Assembly: GCF_027497235.1 (NCBI RefSeq)
Contig: NZ_CP114902.1
Coordinates: 3,175,501 to 3,239,500 of the forward strand
Direction of reading: 5' to 3'
DNA length: 64,000 nt
Source of the DNA: Micromonospora sp. WMMD1128
GTDB lineage: Bacteria; Actinomycetota; Actinomycetes; Mycobacteriales; Micromonosporaceae
Shown one piece after another: positions 15,242 through 21,955 of the stretch. Under the pieces are notes generated by a model that worked only from the letters and a program-made list of their open reading frames with translations, was not told where the DNA came from and made no database searches. A program made the translations under genes and the position numbers. The first letter of the stretch is position 1; each line of letters opens with the position of its first letter.

Positions 15242-17353
15242 CACATCGGGGGTGCGGAGGCGGCGGATCAGGCGCTGCCCGATGAAGGTCCGCCACACCC
15301 GCTCGGCGACCGTCGGCTCGACGATCCAGAGCCGGCGCTGCGCGTCGGCGAGGGTGAGCGGCGCGGTGAAGAGGTCCAGGAACAGCCGGCTGCTGCGGTT
15401 GAGCGCGAACACCTGCCCGTCGGCCCGCCGGAACAGGTGCCGGCCGGGCGGCAGCTCGCCCGTGCCGTCCTGGTCGTCCGACTGGATCCGCCGGTACGCC
15501 TCCCGCAGCTGCTCGTCGTCGTGGTCGACGAAGCAGCCGTTGGCGAGGAACTCGGTCCGGTCGTCGGAGTCCAGCCGGACCCGGTCGTCGGCGAGCACGC
15601 CACGCACCGACGTGCCGTAGCGGTCGTGGTAGAAGAACGTGTGCGGGGTGTCGGTGGAGCCGAGCCACGGGCGGTGGAAGTGCCCGGGGTTCAGGTCGGC
15701 CTTGGCCTGGGCGACCTCGTCGCGCGCCGCCTCGGTCACCGGCTCGTCGTACTGGAGAACCCGGACGATGTCCGAACCCTCCACCGGCCGGACGTTGGTG
15801 AGGCCGAACCGCTCCGGCTCCTTGGCGACGATGGCGCCCGGGGTCAGCATGAAGTCGCCGAGCCCGCCGAGGGTCCACAGGTCCGGGTTGTCGCGCAGGA
15901 ACGTGATGCTGTCCAGCGCCTCCTCCCGGGTCTCGGTGGGGAAGCCGGTGAAGCCCATCATCTGCACCCCGATGTTGGCCTTGGTCATCGCCGTCATGGT
16001 GCGGCGTACCTGCTCCGGCTTGGTGCCCTTGTCGATCAGGTCGAGGATGCGTTGGTTGCCGGACTCGAAGCCGACCGAGATGGCCACGCAGCCACTGCGC
16101 CGCAACAGCTCGCAGCGCTCGTCCGACCAGTACTTCTCCAGCCGGATCTCGGCCCCCCAGCGGAAGTCGAGCCCCCGTTCGACGACGCGCTCGGCGAAAC
16201 GCAGGATGGTGGCGGGCGCGAGCACGTCCACCGAGAAGTAGATGAACTTGGCGAACTTCGACAGCTCGGTGACGTCCGCGACCATCGTGTCCACCGTGTC
16301 CTGCCGCCACGGGCTGGTCGGGCCGTCGGTGTTCAGGCCGTAGTCGCAGAACGTGCACTTGTTCCAGTAGCAGCCGCGCGTCGGCGAGTAGTAGACGAAC
16401 CGCTCCGGGCTGAGATAGAGGTCCCACGGCAGGCCGGAGAAGTCCGGGACGGGCACCTGCGCCAGGCGCTCGTAGCGCAGGGGCAGGTGGCGCTGGCGGC
16501 CGTACTTCGGGTGCAGGCGGACGTTGGGATGCCCGCCCGGCAGGGTCCCGGTCGCCACCGCGTCCAGGATCTCCGTGTACGCGCTCTCCCCCTCCCCGAC
16601 CACGATCGCGTCGAAGTCGGCGAGCACCTGGAAGACGTACTCGGGCCGGCTGGCGCACTTCCAGACGTCGGAGATCTCGGTGCCGCCGGCAATGAGGAAG
16701 ACGTCCGGGCAGGCCCGCCGGACGAGCCGGGCGATCCAGAGCGCGAACGGGAGCTGCCACTGGTAGGTGGCGCTGATCCCGATCACCTGGTGCCCGCCCG
16801 CCACCAGCCGCGGGATCAGCACGTCCTCGTAGTAGGGCTGGAAGGGCCGGTTGAGCCGGCCGAGCAACGTCTCGTCGGTGAGCGCGGCGACCGAACCGAC
16901 CGAGATCATCGGCGGCGGGTGGAGCCGGAAGCCGGCGCGGAACTGCCCGGGGAAGCCGACCGCGCCGAGCGCGTCCATCCAGGAGATCACACCCTCGACG
17001 GCGTCCTGGTAGTGCGCGTAGTCGTAGAACAGGGTCGGGTCCTGCAACACGCCGATCGACCGGCGCAGCCGCTCCGGGTCGGGGTCGGGCAGGCCGAGCT
17101 GGTTCGCCCGGGCCATCAGCGCGTCCGGGCCGCTGAGGTCGTCGGTCGAGCGCCGGGACAGTTCCCGCCGCAGCCACTCGTACGCCGACGGGGTGTACGA
17201 GTGGTGGAACGCCTCGATGTTGGCGTCGATGATCTCCGCCGGCCGGTGTCCCTGCGCCCGGGCGTACGAGTCGAGGTAGTTCAGGGAGTGGTATCCCGAG
17301 GTGGGATCGGTCAGCGGGGGGTAGATCAGTGCCGCGTTCACCATGCCGCTCAT
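15236..17353 (-). CDS. B12-binding-domain radical SAM enzyme of the NHLP RiPP cluster
   Basis: The 705-residue protein has an N-terminal cobalamin-binding-like fold (LIYPPLTDPTSGYHSLNYL, then VIGISATYQWQL, FLIAGGTE and DAIVVGEGE), followed by a radical SAM domain. Its cluster-binding Cys residues are C328, C333 and C336 in GCYWNKCTFC. That is CX4CX2C rather than the usual CX3CX2C. Relatives act as C-methyltransferases on RiPP precursors, including proteusins, or catalyse other radical changes. It ends the operon NHLP precursor - YcaO - TfuA - radical SAM, 10 bp after TfuA, and so probably acts on the same precursor. The ATG at 17353 has GAGGAG five bases upstream. Confidence 0.82.
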   Translation of the reverse strand: MSGMVNAALIYPPLTDPTSGYHSLNYLDSYARAQGHRPAEIIDANIEAFHHSYTPSAYEWLRRELSRRSTDDLSGPDALMARANQLGLPDPDPERLRRSIGVLQDPTLFYDYAHYQDAVEGVISWMDALGAVGFPGQFRAGFRLHPPPMISVGSVAALTDETLLGRLNRPFQPYYEDVLIPRLVAGGHQVIGISATYQWQLPFALWIARLVRRACPDVFLIAGGTEISDVWKCASRPEYVFQVLADFDAIVVGEGESAYTEILDAVATGTLPGGHPNVRLHPKYGRQRHLPLRYERLAQVPVPDFSGLPWDLYLSPERFVYYSPTRGCYWNKCTFCDYGLNTDGPTSPWRQDTVDTMVADVTELSKFAKFIYFSVDVLAPATILRFAERVVERGLDFRWGAEIRLEKYWSDERCELLRRSGCVAISVGFESGNQRILDLIDKGTKPEQVRRTMTAMTKANIGVQMMGFTGFPTETREEALDSITFLRDNPDLWTLGGLGDFMLTPGAIVAKEPERFGLTNVRPVEGSDIVRVLQYDEPVTEAARDEVAQAKADLNPGHFHRPWLGSTDTPHTFFYHDRYGTSVRGVLADDRVRLDSDDRTEFLANGCFVDHDDEQLREAYRRIQSDDQDGTGELPPGRHLFRRADGQVFALNRSSRLFLDLFTAPLTLADAQRRLWIVEPTVAERVWRTFIGQRLIRRLRTPDVR

Positions 17354-17363
17354 CGACTCCTCC

Positions 17364-18761
17364 TCAGCCGACCCGGGCCGCGGAACCGGCCAGGGTCTCC
17401 TCCGGCGCGCGCTGCGCCACCGCCGGCAGCCGGGGGGCGCCGAACGCCTTCACGTACGCCACCAACGGTTCGGCGGCGTACCGGAACGCCGCCAGGTCGA
17501 CGAAGCCCCGGTCCCACGCCGCCGCCTCAAGCCCGTCGGCGCCGCAGCCCCACAACGCGGCGAAGCACTCGTCGACGACCTCGGTGCGGAAGTGCAGCCG
17601 ACCACCTGGGCGGCGGCGTCCCGTCGTACGCGGGACGAGCGTCTCGTTCAGCGACGCCGCGGTCGCCGCGACCTGCCGGGCCGCGGCGAGCATCGCGGGG
17701 GTACGCAGCGGCGCCGCGACCATCCACAGGGCCAGGCTGCGGTAGGGCGTGGTGCCGAAGGCCCGCACCAGCACCCGCAGCACCGCCTCGCGCTGGTCGA
17801 GCGCGCGCTCGCGCTCGGTCAGCCAGTCGGACCCGGTCGGTGTCGGGTGGGTCAGTCCGCGGCGGCGGGCGACCTCGTGGGCGCGTTCCTCGACTGTCGG
17901 GTCGGCGAGGTCGGCTCCGACCAGTCCGGCCAGCACCGCGCGCCGGTGCCAGGTCGGCGCCTCGGGGTGCGTCAGCATCAGCACCGCGGCGGCGTCCCGG
18001 TCGTTCACCCGGTGCCCGCCGACCGACGCCCCGGCGAACCGCGCCCGCCAGCTGTCGAGGAAGCGGGTGTGCAGATTGTCGATCGGCTGGTCGGCGGCGT
18101 GCGCCGGGCACAACTCGGGCGCGTTACGCGCCGCCATCGACAGCAGCGTCCGCGCGTCGGCGCTCTTGGCGTCCCACGGGTTCCGCCGGTGCCAGGCCAG
18201 GAAACGGTCCACAGTGGCCGCCGCACCGGGCGGCGCGGTGTGCGCCAGCGCGCGGTACGACCGCCGCCGGAACGGCAGGTCCCGGCCGGTTTCCAGCAGC
18301 AGCGTGGCCTCGGCGTCGCTGAGCACACCGGCGGCGACGGCGCGGCGCAGCGCGACCCGGATGTTGACGAGCGGCTCGCTCAGGCCGCGGTGGCCCTCCT
18401 CGGCCGGCCCGTGTACGACCGCCACCTCGTCGTCGCCGGTGACGACGCCGTCGCGGTAGAGCCGGAACACCTCGCCCACGCCGCGCATCCCGAACGGCCA
18501 CAGCTCCGCGGCACGCAGCGCGCCCATGCTGGCGGCGCCGGCCACGGTCACCCCCCGGTCGAGCAGGTCGAGGATCTCCCGGTGGCGGACCGGCGGGTGT
18601 TGCAGGAAGAACCCGTCGATCACGAGGACCCGGTCGCCGGGGCCGACGTCGAGGCGCAGCAGGTCGCCGTGCGCCACCGGGGGCAGCACCACCGCGTCGG
18701 GCAGCAGCCGGCCGACCTCGTCGGCCGGCAGGCTCGGACCGATGTAGACGACGTCAGTCAC
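17364..18761 (-). CDS. TfuA-like protein, partner of thioamide-forming YcaO
   Basis: The 465-residue protein begins with VVYIGPSLPADEVGRLLPDAVVLPPVAHGDLLRL and has the TfuA core VLVIDGFFLQHPPVRHREILDLL and GAASMGALRAAEL at about residues 45-95. The roughly 250-residue C-terminal extension is helical and of unknown role. TfuA proteins partner certain YcaO enzymes in installing backbone thioamides, as in thioamitide RiPPs and in methyl-coenzyme M reductase. It overlaps the YcaO gene by 8 bp, so the two are translated together and probably form a complex. This pairing is the main reason for assigning thioamidation to this branch. Confidence 0.88.
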   Translation of the reverse strand: MTDVVYIGPSLPADEVGRLLPDAVVLPPVAHGDLLRLDVGPGDRVLVIDGFFLQHPPVRHREILDLLDRGVTVAGAASMGALRAAELWPFGMRGVGEVFRLYRDGVVTGDDEVAVVHGPAEEGHRGLSEPLVNIRVALRRAVAAGVLSDAEATLLLETGRDLPFRRRSYRALAHTAPPGAAATVDRFLAWHRRNPWDAKSADARTLLSMAARNAPELCPAHAADQPIDNLHTRFLDSWRARFAGASVGGHRVNDRDAAAVLMLTHPEAPTWHRRAVLAGLVGADLADPTVEERAHEVARRRGLTHPTPTGSDWLTERERALDQREAVLRVLVRAFGTTPYRSLALWMVAAPLRTPAMLAAARQVAATAASLNETLVPRTTGRRRPGGRLHFRTEVVDECFAALWGCGADGLEAAAWDRGFVDLAAFRYAAEPLVAYVKAFGAPRLPAVAQRAPEETLAGSAARVG

Positions 18762-19920
18762 GTGGCACTCCCGGTCGGGTACTCAGGGCCCGCTCGTCGA
18801 ACATCCGCAGGCCGGGGGCGAACACCTTGCTCACCGGGATGCCGATGTCGTCGTGCGTCAGGTCGACGCTGAACGGCTCGACGCCGGTGACCCGCCGTAC
18901 CCGCGACGCCAGTTCGCGCAGCACCTGGGTGACATCGCCGGCGGGCGGCGGATCCCGGCGGACCGGCCGGACCGGCCGGTCGACGGTGGGTGGGGGCACC
19001 GGCGCGGCGCCGACGTCGCGGTACGCGGTGGCGTCGATGTCGTCCCGGGCCCCGGAGATCATCACCAGCCGCGACTGCGCCGCCTCGGCCATGGCCCGGC
19101 CGACGGCGATCTCCGGGTCCACGTGGCACCCGAAGCCGCCGAAGGTGACCGGCAGGTCCTCCGACCAGATCGAGGCGGCGTAGCAGGGCACGCCGAGGGC
19201 GTTGGTGATGTCGCAGACCTCCACCCAGCAGCCGGCCCGCACCAGCGCCTCGTGCACGGCGCGGGTCATCGCGTTGGTGGCGGTGCCGGGGTCGGCGTAG
19301 ACGCGCTCGGACAACGGCGAGGTGCAGTACGGGGCGATGCAGTCGCGTTCGATGACCTCCAGCAGGGCGTGCAGGCTGGCCTCGGCGAAGGTGTTCCCGG
19401 TGGCGAGTCCGTTGCTGCTGGGCGTGAACAGGGCGCGGTCCCAGCCGCGCCGGACGGTGAAGTCGAGTTCGATGGTGGCGCGGGGCACCAGGCAGTCCGC
19501 GCCGGTCACCAGCCCCCGGCCGGCCACCCAGTCGAGTTCGACGGCGGAGGTCACGGGCGAGCGCTCGGCCAGGTGCAGCCAGCGGACGTCGTACGGCAGG
19601 TCGAGCGCCTCGGCCGGGGACCGGACGACGGTCCCCGGCCGGAGGTTCTCGGCGTGCCAGGACTCGATGCTCTCCATCACCGCGCTGACCCGGGCCTGCG
19701 TCGCCGTGGCGCCGGTGCCGACGCTCACCGCCATGGTGGCGCCGACCGGCCGGTAGGCGACGTGCACCGGGAGGCCGATCTCGTCGAGCCGGGTGATGTC
19801 GGCGACCCGGGTGATCCGGAACCTGTCGAGCATGCCACCGACCCGTGCCCAGGTCTGCTCCACGGTGGCCGTCCGGTAGGTGCCGGATCGGAAGGCGATG
19901 GTCTCGGTCGTGTCAGTCAT
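18754..19920 (-). CDS. YcaO-family ATP-dependent enzyme, TfuA-associated (probable peptide thioamidation)
   Basis: This 388-residue stand-alone YcaO has the three ATP-binding segments: RVSAVMESIESWHAE (about residue 80), ASLHALLEVIERDC (about residue 185) and GRAMAEAAQSRL (about residue 275). YcaO enzymes phosphorylate the peptide-bond oxygen. With TfuA the usual result is a thioamide rather than an azoline. It lies between an NHLP precursor (24 bp upstream) and TfuA (8-bp overlap) in one operon. It lacks a fused E1-like or leader-binding domain, unlike the second YcaO in the cluster at 29547-31877. GGGAG precedes the ATG at 19920. Confidence 0.9.
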   Translation of the reverse strand: MTDTTETIAFRSGTYRTATVEQTWARVGGMLDRFRITRVADITRLDEIGLPVHVAYRPVGATMAVSVGTGATATQARVSAVMESIESWHAENLRPGTVVRSPAEALDLPYDVRWLHLAERSPVTSAVELDWVAGRGLVTGADCLVPRATIELDFTVRRGWDRALFTPSSNGLATGNTFAEASLHALLEVIERDCIAPYCTSPLSERVYADPGTATNAMTRAVHEALVRAGCWVEVCDITNALGVPCYAASIWSEDLPVTFGGFGCHVDPEIAVGRAMAEAAQSRLVMISGARDDIDATAYRDVGAAPVPPPTVDRPVRPVRRDPPPAGDVTQVLRELASRVRRVTGVEPFSVDLTHDDIGIPVSKVFAPGLRMFDERALSTRPGVPRD

Positions 19921-19944
19921 CGAGGCTCCCGGCGGGGGTGGAAC

Positions 19945-20319
19945 TCAGAGGATGAGAACGGCGATGACGTTGACGTTGTTGTCGGCGACCGGGGCCACGC
20001 CACCGGCGACGGTCTCCAGTTCGGCCTCGGTCAGCTCGTTGAGGTCGACCAGCGGCACCTCCGGCACGTGCAGCACGTGCCGGCCGGGCGTGCCGGACCA
20101 GTCGGCGACGATCTGGTCCTTGGTGTAGAGCGTGGCGGGCTGGGCGCGGTCGACCTCGACGGTGGCGCCGGGGGCGACCGGAAGGCCGGCGGCGGTCGCG
20201 TACGCGGTCGGGTCGGCGAGGAGCCGCTGCAGTTCCTCGTCGCTGCGCCACACCGCGGTGACCAGTTCCGAGTACTTCGTCACGAACCTCGCGCCGTATT
20301 CCTGGTCGTCGTTGCTCAT
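19945..20319 (-). CDS. NHLP-family RiPP precursor B, hydrophobic core without Cys/Ser/Thr
   Basis: This 124-residue precursor has a nitrile-hydratase-like leader (RFVTKYSELVTAVWRSDEEL...), ending in the double-glycine site LETVAGG. The core that would be left after GG cleavage is VAPVADNNVNVIAVLIL. It contains no Cys, Ser or Thr and therefore cannot be an azoline substrate. Its Asn/Val-rich pattern recalls proteusin cores, whose residues are C-methylated or epimerised by radical SAM enzymes. The adjacent YcaO-TfuA and radical SAM genes are its likely modifiers. AAAGGA lies eight bases before the ATG. The leader shares YSxLVxxVW with precursor A, so one leader-recognition and export system could serve both. 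Confidence 0.88.
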   Translation of the reverse strand: MSNDDQEYGARFVTKYSELVTAVWRSDEELQRLLADPTAYATAAGLPVAPGATVEVDRAQPATLYTKDQIVADWSGTPGRHVLHVPEVPLVDLNELTEAELETVAGGVAPVADNNVNVIAVLIL

Positions 20320-20376
20320 CGTTCGGTCCTTTCCTCGGGGGTCGCTGCGGGAGGAGGGTTAATCGTTGTGGCGAGA

Positions 20377-20406
20377 ACGCTAGGAATAGCGGTGTTCGAC
20401 AATCAA
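20377..20406 (-). promoter_or_regulatory. Candidate promoter for the precursor B operon
   Basis: On the minus strand, TTGATT (20401-20406) is followed after 18 bp by TAGCGT (20377-20382). A CGCTA/TAGCG dyad (20378-20391) overlaps the -10. It lies between the two precursor genes and could give precursor B, YcaO, TfuA and radical SAM independent expression. Confidence 0.4.
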
Positions 20407-20467
20407 GCTTTTCTTCCGGCTGCCATCAGAATGTGCCGCGCCACCCGCTGGGCGGCAGACATCGGTG

Positions 20468-20830
20468 TCAGGTGCAGCAGCACGGGCAGCAGCAGGCGCA
20501 GCTGGAGTCCAGGCCGGCGACGACGCTGTCCAATTCGTCCTCGGCCAGTTCCGCCTCGGCCACCGGCAGCAGCGACGGCACGAAGAGCACGAAGGCGCCG
20601 GTGGCCCCCGCCCGCTCCCACGACTCGACCTGCACCTCAAGGTCCGGATCGGCGTCGGCGACGTCGCGCACCACTCGGACCTGCACGTCTTCGGGCAGTT
20701 CAAGCCCGTAGCCGGCGAGGAATCCGCGCGGATCCGCGTCGAGCGCCTGTTCCCTGGCCGGGTCGGCCCAGACGTCGGCGACCAGTCGGCTGTACGCGGC
20801 CACGAAGACCGCTCGATCGACAGGTGTCAC
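20468..20830 (-). CDS. NHLP-family RiPP precursor A, Cys-rich core
   Basis: The 120-residue precursor starts at GTG (VTPVDRAVFVAAYSRLVADV...), with AAGGGAG upstream. It has a nitrile-hydratase-alpha-like leader to about residue 105, ending ELDSVVAG. The C-terminal segment LDSSCACCCPCCCT has seven Cys, two Ser and one Thr, giving up to ten possible cyclodehydration sites. It is a natural substrate for the E1-like/YcaO cyclodehydratase and SagB-type dehydrogenase encoded at 27999-31877, which would make thiazoles. The putative cleavage site AG-L is a looser double-glycine variant than in precursor B. The gene is the promoter-proximal member of the minus-strand precursor operon. Confidence 0.9.
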   Translation of the reverse strand: MTPVDRAVFVAAYSRLVADVWADPAREQALDADPRGFLAGYGLELPEDVQVRVVRDVADADPDLEVQVESWERAGATGAFVLFVPSLLPVAEAELAEDELDSVVAGLDSSCACCCPCCCT

Positions 20831-21199
20831 ACCCCTACTCCCTTCGACGGCGGGCCGGCGGCGGCGTCGCCGCCGGCGGCCACAGGCGGCGCGGGAGATT
20901 CCGGGCCGCCGGTTCGCTTCATCGTGGGGCACCGGTGGAGCCGGTCCGCCCGGAGCGGGGCAATTTCATCGAATGTGGCCGCGAAAAGGTCGCGCTGCGG
21001 CGAAAGCCGGGTAATTTGGGAATGAGCGACGGGCGGCGGTTTGCGATTCTAATGACCGGCACCACTGTGGACAAGTAGTAATTCCTCGCCTGTCACCCGA
21101 CCGGTGCCCGCACCTACGCTGCGATCGTCGGGCCGTCCCCCGTGACAGCGGTTCGACGGCGCGCCGTGTTCCGTCACCGAGATGTTGCCGGAGGCCACC
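20831..21199. other. Divergent promoter interval between precursor A and the MerR regulator
   Basis: The interval contains no plausible gene. It holds the minus-strand promoter candidate at 21046-21074, and implies an untranslated leader of about 210 nt before precursor A. The plus-strand MerR promoter is expected here too but was not resolved. AATTTCATCGAATG and AATTTGGGAATG form an imperfect direct repeat near 20970-21025. Confidence 0.45.
21046..21074 (-). promoter_or_regulatory. Candidate promoter for precursor A
   Basis: The minus-strand hexamers TTGTCC (21069-21074) and TAGAAT (21046-21051) are separated by exactly 17 bp. The match to a housekeeping sigma promoter is good. It points toward precursor A at 20830. 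Confidence 0.5.
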
Positions 21200-21946
21200 G
21201 TGACCATCGACGAGGTGACGACGACGCCCGGCGGTTCGGCCGGGTACACCGTGGAGGAGCTCGCCCGCAAGGTCGGGATGTCGCCGCGCAACATCCGCGC
21301 CCACCAGGCCCGTCGACTGCTGCCCCCGCCGGTGCGGCACGGCCGGGCCGCGTTCTACGACGACTCCCACGTGCGCCGGTTGGACGCGATCCTCGCCCTG
21401 CAACGGCAGGGCTTCAACCTCGTCTCCATCGAGGCGATGCTCGGGGTCCGGGCACGGGACGAGGCGTCCGACGGGCTGACCGCGATGCTGCAACGCCTGA
21501 CCACCGACCGTCCCGCGTTGGCCCACGCGCTGACCCGGCACGGCGTGATCGGACGGACCAGCGACGGCACCGTGCGCACCGTCCGGCCGCGCCCGCTGCG
21601 CGCCGCCCTGGACCTGCAGCGGGTACGGGTGGGCACGGCGCCGGCCCTGCAGACCCTCAGCGAGGTGCTGGACAGCCTCCGGCCGGTGGCCGACGAACTG
21701 GTCGCCGCCGTCACCGCGCGGTTGCTTGCCCTCGCGCCGGACCTGGTACGCGGCGGTGCCCGGTCGTCCTGGGCCGACCTGGACCGGGAGACGCTGCTGC
21801 TGACCCAGGGTGTGGTCAACGTGCTCAGCGAGGCGTTCCGGCTGGCCGTGGAGAACCAGGCGGAGGCGCACGTCGCGGAGCTGCTGGAGAACCACCTCGA
21901 CACGGACGTGTGCCTGGAGGACAGCAGTGTCATCGACAACGGCTGA
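21200..21946 (+). CDS. MerR-family transcriptional regulator of the RiPP cluster
   Basis: The 248-residue protein has the N-terminal MerR helix-turn-helix at about residues 15-80 (YTVEELARKVGMSPRNIRAHQARRLLPPP). A helical C-terminal effector-like region of about 150 residues has no recognised ligand motif. It sits alone on the plus strand between the two minus-strand RiPP operons, divergent from the precursors and ending 10 bp from the convergent exporter gene. This position strongly suggests it controls the cluster. The GTG at 21200 was chosen because GGAGG lies five bases upstream. An in-frame ATG at 21182 is less well placed. Confidence 0.85.
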   Translation: MTIDEVTTTPGGSAGYTVEELARKVGMSPRNIRAHQARRLLPPPVRHGRAAFYDDSHVRRLDAILALQRQGFNLVSIEAMLGVRARDEASDGLTAMLQRLTTDRPALAHALTRHGVIGRTSDGTVRTVRPRPLRAALDLQRVRVGTAPALQTLSEVLDSLRPVADELVAAVTARLLALAPDLVRGGARSSWADLDRETLLLTQGVVNVLSEAFRLAVENQAEAHVAELLENHLDTDVCLEDSSVIDNG

Positions 21947-21955
21947 CCGCCGTGG

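Noticed and set aside
15437-18322. 961-codon plus-strand open frame
   Set aside because: Antisense to the radical SAM and TfuA genes, which have clear family motifs.
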